Source: Acidobacteriota bacterium (GTDB taxonomy: Bacteria; Acidobacteriota; UBA6911; RPQK01; DATIPO01). From it: a stretch of DNA of 19,455 nt. The number at the start of each line of letters is the position of its first letter. The first letter of the stretch is position 1. Position numbers and translations under genes: made by a program. The stretch lies in contig JANQFM010000445.1 of NCBI GenBank assembly GCA_028277865.1, forward strand, positions 1 to 19,455, given 5' to 3'. Below the pieces are notes generated by a model. It searched no databases. It saw only the letters and a program-made list of their open reading frames with translations, and had not been told where the DNA came from. Shown in pieces: positions 7,491-14,013 of the stretch.

Positions 7491-9107
7491 TCAGAAACCC
7501 CGGAACGGATCCGATTCCACTCCCACCTCCTGCTGCACTTCGCTGGGGCGCGTGGCCCAGGCGGGGAAGGGGAAGCGGACCAGCAGCGGGATGGGGATCT
7601 CGGGTTGCGAGACGATCAGGCTGCCCGGCTTGAGGATGCCGGCCCGGGCTCGACCCGCGCCGCTTAAAAAGCCATACTCGCCGCGCTGGGCTTCAGCGGC
7701 GTCCAGGCGGCCCACCACCCGGAACGAGGAGTTGGCCACCACCCGGCGCTCGATTTCGCTGGCCGTCTGCTGGGCGCCGATGAGGACGATGCCAAGGCTG
7801 CGGCCGCGCTCGGCCATGTCCAGCAGCACGTCCTTGATGGGGCTCCAGCCTTCGCGGGGGGCATACTTGTTCAGTTCGTCCAGCACCACGAAGACCAGCG
7901 GCCGGGCAGTTCCCACCGATTCCTTTTCCTCGAACATGCGCTTGAGCACCACTCCCACCACAAAGCGCTTGGCACGGTCGTGCAGGTTGTGGATGTCGAT
8001 CACCGTGACCCGCTCGCGCCTCCAGTCGATGCGGTGCTTTTGCTGATCTTCCAGCCCTCCCCGGACCAGGTGCCCCACCCGGTAGGCTGCGGCTTCCAAA
8101 CGGCGCTGGAAAGCGGCTTGGGTGCCGGGGGCGGCGGCGCCGGCCCAGATGCTCAGATTGCCGATGATGTGCTCCTTGAGGTCGTCGAAGGTGAAGATGG
8201 CGGAAACATCTTCATGAACCAGGCGTGATTCGACCCGGTCGATGACCGAAGAAAGCTGGCTGTTGACGTCATCGGCTTCAGCGAACAGAAAACGCAGCAG
8301 GCGTTGGCGGCAGAATTCCTCAATCGACCAGCAAAAGCCCGTCACTCCTTCGGCACGGCTTCCCGTGTCGGGCAGCGGAACCTGATGGCCACGGCGAAGC
8401 GGCGCATACAATCCCACGCTCTCGAAGGCGCCCGGTTTCATTCCCAGCCGCTGATAGTCCTCTCTTGCCGAAGCCTTCAGCGAGTTGTTGGGCTTGTCGA
8501 GGAAGAGCAGATCCTCGCCCTTGACGTTGAAGATCAGGGCGTGCGTATTGGCGCGTTCGCTGCCCAGCAACTCGGAATGGAAGAGGCCGTAGAGCAGGAA
8601 GGTGGCGTAAGTGGTCTTGGTGGCCACCCCCGAGATTCCCGAGATGTTGACATGGGCGCCCCGGCTTCCGTCCAGGAATTCGAAGTTGCCGTAGACGATC
8701 TCGCCGTCGCGCGAAAGTCCCAAGGGAAAGCGCTTGGTCATGGAATCGAAAAAGAGCGCCTGATCGCGGTCGGGCCCGGCGGCCAGAAAGACCCTCTGGC
8801 CGGGCAGGGGCGGAACGAAGATCTCCGGCTCCACCCGCGTGACCGTAACGTGGGCCTTGAGGGCGTGCTGCAGGGGGATGACGCCTTCTTCGGAAAGGAA
8901 AACGTCGCTTTCCAGCCGGGCGCCTTCGTGGCGGGCGATTAGCTGATCGACGATGCCGTAAAGGCGCACCGTCCGGCCGTCGGGCAGGGGGCGCTGAACC
9001 AGTGCCAGATCATCGAGCTGCACCAACTCATCGGCGGGGACGGCCACCCAAAACTCCAGCGGCTGAGCATCCGCCGTCCCCAAAACCTTCCCGATCTCGC
9101 GGCTCAT
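7491..9107 (-). CDS. HerA-like ATPase (FtsK/HerA superfamily) with divergent Walker A
   Basis: A 538-residue cytoplasmic ATPase. Residues about 3-100 resemble a HAS-barrel. The P-loop is at about 157-166 (GISGVATKTT), which departs from the usual GxxxxGK[ST] in spacing and lacks the glycine before lysine. Walker B is VFVVLDELNKYAP (about 407-417), followed by AERGRSLGIVLIGAQQT (about 432-448) with the glutamine pair and arginine expected in HerA-type hexamers. HerA ATPases pump DNA and usually partner with NurA; no NurA is in the window, so this is an orphan. ATG 9107 was chosen because AAGGAGG is 5 bases upstream; 13 extra in-frame residues precede it. The DUF433/DUF5615 pair follows on the same strand after 98 bases of repeat. 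The exact role is unknown. Confidence 0.8.
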   Translation of the reverse strand: MSREIGKVLGTADAQPLEFWVAVPADELVQLDDLALVQRPLPDGRTVRLYGIVDQLIARHEGARLESDVFLSEEGVIPLQHALKAHVTVTRVEPEIFVPPLPGQRVFLAAGPDRDQALFFDSMTKRFPLGLSRDGEIVYGNFEFLDGSRGAHVNISGISGVATKTTYATFLLYGLFHSELLGSERANTHALIFNVKGEDLLFLDKPNNSLKASAREDYQRLGMKPGAFESVGLYAPLRRGHQVPLPDTGSRAEGVTGFCWSIEEFCRQRLLRFLFAEADDVNSQLSSVIDRVESRLVHEDVSAIFTFDDLKEHIIGNLSIWAGAAAPGTQAAFQRRLEAAAYRVGHLVRGGLEDQQKHRIDWRRERVTVIDIHNLHDRAKRFVVGVVLKRMFEEKESVGTARPLVFVVLDELNKYAPREGWSPIKDVLLDMAERGRSLGIVLIGAQQTASEIERRVVANSSFRVVGRLDAAEAQRGEYGFLSGAGRARAGILKPGSLIVSQPEIPIPLLVRFPFPAWATRPSEVQQEVGVESDPFRGF

Positions 9108-9127
9108 CCTGACCTCCTTCGGAAAGA

Positions 9128-9156
9128 TTTCGCACCAAGACGCCAAGACGCAGAAG
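9128..9156 (-). repeat. GCCAAGAC octamer repeat copy upstream of the HerA-like gene
   Basis: The plus strand reads TTTCGCACCAAGAC, GCCAAGAC, then GCAGAAG: three degenerate octamers of the same family as those at 6735 and 7423. It lies about 20 bases before the HerA-like start codon, hence in its leader. Confidence 0.55.
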
Positions 9157-9316
9157 AAAATGTATTAAATCCCGACAAAGCCTCTCGCTTATGCGCATCG
9201 GCCTGAGGTCGGCCTTCCGCCGCTATCATACAGCCGTAAACTCACAACCTGCCACCTCTTGACTGCCGAGCGAGTCTTGTCTTACATCGCCTTGCATCCG
9301 ATCCCGGAGGTGCATT

Positions 9317-9895
9317 TTAGATTTCCTTCAAGTCGATGCCGCGCAGCTCTTCAACAGGCAAGCGTTGGCCCAGTTTTTCCAGCAATTCTTCGGGAGTGCC
9401 TGCCACCTCGAAGAGAGAGCGGTTTTCAGGCCGGATGAAGCCTTCCCGCACGGCTTGATCCACCAGTTCCAAAAAAGGATCGAAATAGCCCAAGACGTTG
9501 AGCAGCCCAATGGGCTTGGCGTGGAAGCCCAGCTGCGACCAGGTGATGACCTCGAACAGCTCTTCGAAAGTGCCGAAACCTCCGGGCATTGCGATAAAAG
9601 CGGCTGACAACTCGGCCATTCGGGCCTTGCGGGGATGCATCCCCCGGACCACATCCAGCTCGGTGAGCCCCTGGTGGGCCACCTCGCGGGTGGCCATTGA
9701 TTCGGGTATCACCCCCACCACCTCCTCGCCTCGGGCCAGAACCGCATCGGCCGTCACGCCCATCAAGCCGACGCTTCCCCCTCCGTAGACCAGCCCGATT
9801 CCCTTGCCGGCCAGGCATTTTCCCATGGCCACCGCCGCCTGCCGGTATTCTTCCCGAACCCCAAAATTCGACCCGCAAAAGACGCAGAATTTCAT
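9317..9895 (-). CDS. LOG family nucleotide 5'-monophosphate phosphoribohydrolase (TIGR00730 type)
   Basis: A 192-residue Rossmann-fold protein with all LOG hallmarks: VFCGSNFG at the N-terminus, the phosphate-binding YGGGSVGLMG (about 37-46), MHPRKARM (86-93) with catalytic Arg89, and PGGFGTFEE (104-112) with the catalytic glutamate. Family members cleave the N-glycosidic bond of nucleoside monophosphates, classically releasing free cytokinin. In most non-plant-associated bacteria the substrate is uncertain. The length is normal. No strong Shine-Dalgarno precedes the ATG; the upstream bases are a CACAGAG repeat. It is divergent from mdh. Confidence 0.92.
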   Translation of the reverse strand: MKFCVFCGSNFGVREEYRQAAVAMGKCLAGKGIGLVYGGGSVGLMGVTADAVLARGEEVVGVIPESMATREVAHQGLTELDVVRGMHPRKARMAELSAAFIAMPGGFGTFEELFEVITWSQLGFHAKPIGLLNVLGYFDPFLELVDQAVREGFIRPENRSLFEVAGTPEELLEKLGQRLPVEELRGIDLKEI

Positions 9896-9905
9896 TGGAA
9901 TATTG

Positions 9906-10020
9906 CCACAGAGCCACAGAGAGCACAGAGATTTCCACTTTCAGACACGGATCCCAAATATACCGCACCCCCCCTCATTCTTCCTCTGCCCCTCTCTGCG
10001 GCTCTGCGCCTCTTCGTGAA
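9906..10020. repeat. Inverted CACAGAG/CGCAGAG repeats between LOG gene and mdh
   Basis: The left arm (9906-9931) has three CACAGAG units on the plus strand (CCACAGAG, CCACAGAG, AGCACAGAG). The right arm (9991-10020) read on the minus strand gives CGAAGAGG, CGCAGAGC, CGCAGAGAGG, a related inverted set. The element fills the divergent promoter region, so it may sit inside the leaders of both genes. Confidence 0.6.
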
Positions 10021-10094
10021 ATCCCTCTTTTCGGATTTGGCACTCAGCAGGCCCATCCGTCAGAATATGCCCTTTAGAAAGGATTTGAACGACA

Positions 10095-11099
10095 ATGAGC
10101 TACTTGACCGAAGACAAATTGGCCATCCTGGGAGCAGCCGGGGCCATTGGCTCCAATATGGCCCAGGCCGCTTTGACCATGGGGCTGACTCCCAATATCA
10201 CCATGTACGATCCCTACGAGCCTGGGCTGCAGGGAGCCGCCGAGGAGATGTATCACTGCGCCTTTCCCGACGCCCGAGTGAGCTGGACCACCGACATCGG
10301 GCATGCCCTGCAGGGCGCTTCCTACGTTATTTCATCAGGCGGCGCACCCCGCAAGGAGGGCATGACCCGCGAAGACCTCCTCAAGGGCAACTCGGAGATC
10401 GCCGCCCAACTGGGCAAGGACATCCGTTCCTACTGCCCCAATGCCAAATTCGTGGTCATCATCTTCAACCCTGCAGACATCACCGGGCTGACCACCTTGA
10501 TCTACTCGGGACTGCCCGCCGGTCGCGTGGCCACCCTGGCCGCCCTGGACAGCACCCGTTTGCAGACCGCCCTCAGCCAGCACTTCAGCCTTCCCCAGGA
10601 CAAAGTGACCGGCTGCCGAACCTATGGCGGTCACGGCGAAAGCATGGCCGTCTTTGCCAGCACCTGCCGTATCGACGGCCGTCCGCTCACCGACCTGATC
10701 GGCTCCAGCGAACTTTCCGACCAGAAGTGGGCCGAGATCAGCCAGCACGTCCGCCAGGGAGGCAAGAAGATCATTCAACTGCGCGGGCGCAGCTCCTTTC
10801 AGAGCCCATCCCACCAATCGCTGCTGATGGTCAAGGCCGTCATGGACGGACAAGGCTACCCCTGGCCTTGCGGCGCCTACGTCGATTCCGACGATCACGG
10901 CTTCAACAAGATCATGATGTCCATGGAAACCTCCATCGGCTCTGACGGCCTCAGCTGGACGATGCCCCAAGGGACGGATTCGGAACTGGCCGACCTGCGC
11001 GACTCCTACCAGCACCTGGTCAAGCTGCGCGACGAAGTCGTCGAAATGGGCGTCCTGCCGCCGCTGGATGAGTGGAACTCAGTCAATTCCAATCTGTGA
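10095..11099 (+). CDS. mdh: Malate dehydrogenase, Bacteroidota-like type
   Basis: This 334-residue protein is an NAD(P)-dependent LDH/MDH-superfamily enzyme interconverting malate and oxaloacetate in the TCA cycle. Visible are the nucleotide loop GAAGAIGS (13-20), the substrate-arginine segment GGAPRKEGMTRED (82-94, the RK-GM context of malate dehydrogenases), LDSTRLQT with Asp152 and Arg155, and RTYGGHGESM with the catalytic His180. The N-terminal MSYLTEDKLAILGAAGAIGSN, the YHCAFPD segment and the RGRSSFQSP segment resemble, from memory, the 333-residue enzyme common in Bacteroidota rather than the usual 310-residue bacterial type. AAAGGA lies 11 bases upstream of the ATG. pgk follows after 70 bases on the same strand and may be cotranscribed. 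Confidence 0.9.
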   Translation: MSYLTEDKLAILGAAGAIGSNMAQAALTMGLTPNITMYDPYEPGLQGAAEEMYHCAFPDARVSWTTDIGHALQGASYVISSGGAPRKEGMTREDLLKGNSEIAAQLGKDIRSYCPNAKFVVIIFNPADITGLTTLIYSGLPAGRVATLAALDSTRLQTALSQHFSLPQDKVTGCRTYGGHGESMAVFASTCRIDGRPLTDLIGSSELSDQKWAEISQHVRQGGKKIIQLRGRSSFQSPSHQSLLMVKAVMDGQGYPWPCGAYVDSDDHGFNKIMMSMETSIGSDGLSWTMPQGTDSELADLRDSYQHLVKLRDEVVEMGVLPPLDEWNSVNSNL

Positions 11100-11115
11100 A
11101 GGGAATCAAGGCCGC

Positions 11116-11136
11116 AGGCTTTAGGCTGATAAGCCT
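11116..11136 (+). terminator. Hairpin between mdh and pgk
   Basis: AGGCTT and AAGCCT form a 6-base stem with a 9-base loop, 17 bases after the mdh stop. No T-tract follows, so full termination is doubtful; it may stabilise the mdh transcript end. Confidence 0.35.
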
Positions 11137-11142
11137 TCCTGA

Positions 11143-11166
11143 CTGACAACTGACAACTGACAACTG
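11143..11166 (+). repeat. CTGACAA heptamer array in the pgk leader
   Basis: Three perfect CTGACAA heptamers (11143-11163) plus CTG, ending three bases before the pgk ATG at 11170. The same heptamer forms longer arrays at 15229-15270 and 19379-19413. It occupies the place of the Shine-Dalgarno. Confidence 0.85.
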
Positions 11167-11169
11167 CCC

Positions 11170-12360
11170 ATGAACAAGCTCACCATCCGAGACCTTGACC
11201 TGAACGGCAAGCGGGTGCTATTGCGGGTCGACTTCAACGTACCGCTTCGCAATGGCAAAGTGCTGGACGACACGCGCATCCGGGCAGCCTTGCCCACCAT
11301 TCGCCAGGTACTCGGCCAGGGCGCCTCGCTGATCCTGATGAGCCACCTGGGGCGCCCCAAAGGGGTTGCCCGGCCCGAATTCAGCTTGCGCCCTGTAGCC
11401 GGCTGCCTGGCTCAGCATCTGGGGAGCGAAGTCCGATTCGCCAGCGATTGCGTGGGAGAAGAGGCCCAGGAGCTGGCTGCTGCGCTGCGCCCCGGCCAAG
11501 TGCTGCTGCTGGAAAACCTTCGCTTTCACCCCGGCGAGCAGCAACCGGATTCCGAGCCGGATCTGGGGCAACGCCTGGCTGCTCTGGGAGACTGCTACGT
11601 CAATGACGCCTTCGGCACGGCTCACCGGGCCAACACCTCAATGGTGGCCCTGGCCCGGCACTTCGACAAACCGGCTGCCGGATTGCTGATGAGCAAGGAA
11701 ATCGAGTACCTGAGCCGAGCCCTGGCATCCCCCCAACGACCCTTTGCGGCCGTGCTGGGAGGCGCCAAAGTGAGCGACAAAATCTCGGTGATCGAGAGCC
11801 TGCTTAAAAAAGTCGACGCACTGCTCATCGGCGGCGCCATGGCCTATACCTTCCTGAAGTCCAAGAGCATCGAGGTGGGCGACTCGCGGGTGGAGGAAGA
11901 CCGCCTGGAACTTGCCGAGAAACTGCTCGGGCAAGCGGCGGGCCTTGGAGTGGACCTTCTCTTGCCGGTCGATCACGTCTGCGGTGAAGCATTCCAAAAG
12001 GACACGCCCGCCACTGTTTCTTCAGACGCCCGCATCCCCGCAGGATTGCTGGGGCTGGACATCGGCCCCCGCACTCGGGAGGCCTATCGCCAATGCGTCC
12101 TCAGCGCCGGCACAGTGGTCTGGAACGGCCCGATGGGCGTCTTTGAGTGGCCTGCATTCGCCCAGGGCACATTGGAGCTGGCACGCGCCTGCGCACAAAG
12201 CCAGGCCGTGACCATCGTCGGCGGAGGGGACTCGGCGGCCGCCGCAACCCAATCGGGCCTGGCCGACCGCTTCAGCCACATCTCCACCGGCGGCGGCGCC
12301 AGCCTGGAATTGCTGGAAGGCAAAGAGCTGCCCGGCTTGGCGGCCTTGAAAGATCGTTGA
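11170..12360 (+). CDS. pgk: Phosphoglycerate kinase
   Basis: A 396-residue cytosolic enzyme of glycolysis and gluconeogenesis, transferring phosphate between 1,3-bisphosphoglycerate and ADP. All family signatures are present in order: RVLLRVDFNVPL (about 15-26), SHLGRPKG, LLLENLRFHPGE, NDAFGTAHRA, AAVLGGAKVSDKI, GGAMAYTFLK, WNGPMGVFE, TIVGGGDSAAA and STGGGASLELLEGKELPG. Length is normal for a bacterial enzyme. The start ATG 11170 is fixed by the family N-terminus (KLTIRDLDLNGKRVLLRVDF), yet there is no purine-rich Shine-Dalgarno: the bases upstream are CTGACAA heptamers. The gene is 70 bases downstream of mdh. Confidence 0.97.
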   Translation: MNKLTIRDLDLNGKRVLLRVDFNVPLRNGKVLDDTRIRAALPTIRQVLGQGASLILMSHLGRPKGVARPEFSLRPVAGCLAQHLGSEVRFASDCVGEEAQELAAALRPGQVLLLENLRFHPGEQQPDSEPDLGQRLAALGDCYVNDAFGTAHRANTSMVALARHFDKPAAGLLMSKEIEYLSRALASPQRPFAAVLGGAKVSDKISVIESLLKKVDALLIGGAMAYTFLKSKSIEVGDSRVEEDRLELAEKLLGQAAGLGVDLLLPVDHVCGEAFQKDTPATVSSDARIPAGLLGLDIGPRTREAYRQCVLSAGTVVWNGPMGVFEWPAFAQGTLELARACAQSQAVTIVGGGDSAAAATQSGLADRFSHISTGGGASLELLEGKELPGLAALKDR

Positions 12361-12496
12361 TTGTCCCCGGCCAAGATAAGGGCAGGTTGCCGGCAGTTCC
12401 CAGAAACTCAAGGCGCGACCCCGCTTTAGCCCGCCCCGTGCAACCTTGCTGCGCTGGTGGTATCCTATTGTCAGTTATTGGCAGGGCTGGATCCCG

Positions 12497-12514
12497 AGGC
12501 ATTTCGGAATGCCT
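12497..12514 (+). terminator. Perfect 7-base hairpin between pgk and tmRNA
   Basis: AGGCATT, loop TCGG, AATGCCT. It lies 136 bases past pgk and 24 bases before the mature tmRNA 5' end. It may end pgk transcription or be part of the tmRNA precursor leader removed by RNase P. No T-tract follows. Confidence 0.4.
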
Positions 12515-12537
12515 GCCCGCTCCGGCCCAAGCTGAAA

Positions 12538-12895
12538 GGGGGCGATTGGCTTCGACGGGAGCAGTTGAGGCAGCGGATGCATGCCGAGGCGCCACCACCT
12601 CGTCAAAAGTGGCAAACAACATAACTGGCAACGAACAGTTAGCAATGGCGGCGTAAAAACGCGGCCCGTCCGGCCTTGCCGGCCCGCAGGCAGGGTTTGG
12701 GCGTCATTTTAGCGGGCTCTTCGGCGCTTTTGGCCTCTCCCAGGGAAGCGCTGAGAAACTTGCTGGGAGGGTCTCCGATCGGTTCATTTGCCGGTTTCAA
12801 GCGCCGGTCGGAGGAAAACAGGAAACCCGGCTAAGCATGTAGATTCCTCTGTTGAAGGCTTTCGGACGTGGGTTCGATTCCCACCGCCTCCACCA
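12538..12895 (+). ncRNA. ssrA: tmRNA (transfer-messenger RNA)
   Basis: A one-piece tmRNA of about 358 bases that rescues stalled ribosomes with SmpB. The 5' end GGGGGCG (12538-12544) pairs with CGCCTCC (12885-12891) as the acceptor stem with one G-U pair; CCA is encoded at 12893-12895. The conserved ATTGGCTTCGACGGG follows the 5' end. The T-arm reads GTGGG-TTCGATT-CCCAC near the 3' end. The tag frame starts at the resume codon GCA 12612-12614 and ends at TAA 12654-12656, giving ANNITGNEQLAMAA after the charged alanine. The tag ends in MAA rather than the more common LAA. A possible weak promoter (GTGCAA, 17 bases, TATCCT) lies about 70 bases upstream. Confidence 0.96.
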
Positions 12896-12956
12896 ATTTT
12901 CTCCGATTGTCCACCGCAATGCAGGGCAGTCACGTCTTTTTGTGTGGCACCGACCC

Positions 12957-12985
12957 TTGACACGCCTGGGGTGCCTCCCTATACT
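12957..12985 (+). promoter_or_regulatory. Near-consensus sigma70-type promoter of the M23 peptidase gene
   Basis: A perfect TTGACA (12957-12962), a 17-base spacer, then TATACT (12980-12985, five of six consensus). Transcription would start near 12992, leaving a leader of about 64 bases. It lies 62 bases past the tmRNA end, so the peptidase is transcribed independently. Confidence 0.8.
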
Positions 12986-13055
12986 GGCCCGGTTTTTGAC
13001 TCAGCGGGGAGCGGGTCCGAAAACGGATCTTCGATGTGATCGGAGGGGAGCGCAC

Positions 13056-13934
13056 ATGCACAATGGGGGCCTGACCATCATCGTTGCGTCCGGTGCCGGG
13101 GGAGTCGCCCGAAAATACTCGGTTTCAAAGAAGTTGGTTGCAGTTGTGGCCAGCACGCTGGGGCTGATCGCTGCTTGCTTCATGCTTTCTTGCCTTCACT
13201 ACTTCCATATGTGGAACAAGTCTCGGGGCCAGCAGGCTCTGGTGGCCGAATTGGACCAATTGCGCAAGGAAAACGAATTCTTCCGAGTCGACGCCCGCCA
13301 ATTGACCGATCAAATGGCCCTTCTGGAAACGACGGCCAAGAAGCTGGAGATCATGGCCGGGCTGGTGCAGGATGGGACGGCAGGCGTCGGCGGGCCGGCA
13401 CGCAACACGCGGCCCATTCCGGATTTGGCAAGCGCACCCAGCCTCAAGAAGCACTTCAAGAGCTTGGACCGTAAGAAAATCAACCTGCAGACGGAATTCG
13501 CCAAGCTGCAGGAGCACTACACCAGCCGGCAAATCCTGCTCAGCGCAACGCCCACCATCATGCCTGCCCTGGGTTATCTGTCAGACGGCTACGGCTACCG
13601 CAGGGATCCGTTCAGCGGGGAACGCGACTGGCACCCAGGTGTCGATATCTCGGCGCCCAAGGGCGCCCGGGTGGTGGCCACCGCAGACGGCACAGTCTCG
13701 CGTGCCGGATGGACCCAGGGCTATGGAAAGCTGGTCGACCTGGGACACCGCTTCGGGATACTGACGCGCTACGGGCATCTTTCCAAAATCACGGTCAAGG
13801 CGGGCCAGAAGGTTAAGCGGGGGGACGTGATCGGCTATGTCGGCTCGACCGGCCGGGCCACAGGCACCCACGTTCACTTCGAAGTCCGCCTCAACGGTGA
13901 AGCGCTCGACCCGATGCGCTTTTTGCGTGACTAG
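13056..13934 (+). CDS. M23 family metallopeptidase, membrane-anchored with coiled coil
   Basis: A 292-residue protein acting on peptidoglycan in the periplasm. A transmembrane anchor lies at about 27-48 (LVAVVASTLGLIAACFMLSC), then a coiled coil at about 55-105 (LVAELDQLRKENEFFRVDAR) and a C-terminal LytM/M23 domain at about 165-285. Zinc and catalytic residues are complete: His193 and Asp197 in HPGVDISAP, His241 in RYGHLSK, and His272 and His274 in GTHVHFEV. An intact site argues for an active endopeptidase and against a degenerate EnvC/NlpD-like activator. The start ATG 13056 has GGAGGGGAG just upstream; a longer in-frame reading would run into the tmRNA 3' end and is rejected. A strong promoter precedes it. 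The CapA-like gene follows after 79 bases. Confidence 0.92.
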   Translation: MHNGGLTIIVASGAGGVARKYSVSKKLVAVVASTLGLIAACFMLSCLHYFHMWNKSRGQQALVAELDQLRKENEFFRVDARQLTDQMALLETTAKKLEIMAGLVQDGTAGVGGPARNTRPIPDLASAPSLKKHFKSLDRKKINLQTEFAKLQEHYTSRQILLSATPTIMPALGYLSDGYGYRRDPFSGERDWHPGVDISAPKGARVVATADGTVSRAGWTQGYGKLVDLGHRFGILTRYGHLSKITVKAGQKVKRGDVIGYVGSTGRATGTHVHFEVRLNGEALDPMRFLRD

Positions 13935-13955
13935 CCTGGGAGGGTTTCACGCAAA
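13922..13955 (+). terminator. Inverted repeat spanning the M23 stop codon
   Basis: TTTGCGTGA (13922-13930) and TCACGCAAA (13947-13955) are perfect 9-base inverted copies around a 16-base loop containing the TAG stop codon. The right arm is part of a GCAAAG octamer repeat (13945-13966), so the stem joins coding sequence to a repeat. It could act as a transcript 3'-end structure. Confidence 0.45.
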
Positions 13956-13966
13956 GGCGCAAAGTC
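13945..13966 (+). repeat. GCAAAGGC octamer repeat copy
   Basis: TTTCACGCAAAGGCGCAAAG resembles the right arm of the 7423-7489 element (CGCGCAAAGACGCAAAG). It lies in the short gap between the M23 and CapA-like genes. Confidence 0.5.
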
Positions 13967-14013
13967 TAAGAAAGAGAAGCACCGCGCAGACTCCTAGCCC
14001 TGTCTTCTATCTC

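Noticed and set aside
11143..11166. CRISPR array or other spacer-bearing repeat for the heptamer arrays
   Set aside because: Units are seven bases in direct contact without unique spacers, and no cas genes are present.
12147..12656. 169-residue frame ending at 12656
   Set aside because: Its C-terminal residues are the tmRNA tag and the rest is an off-frame reading of pgk.
12852..13055. Extended N-terminus for the M23 peptidase
   Set aside because: It would start inside the mature tmRNA and precede the promoter at 12957-12985; ATG 13056 has a strong ribosome binding site.
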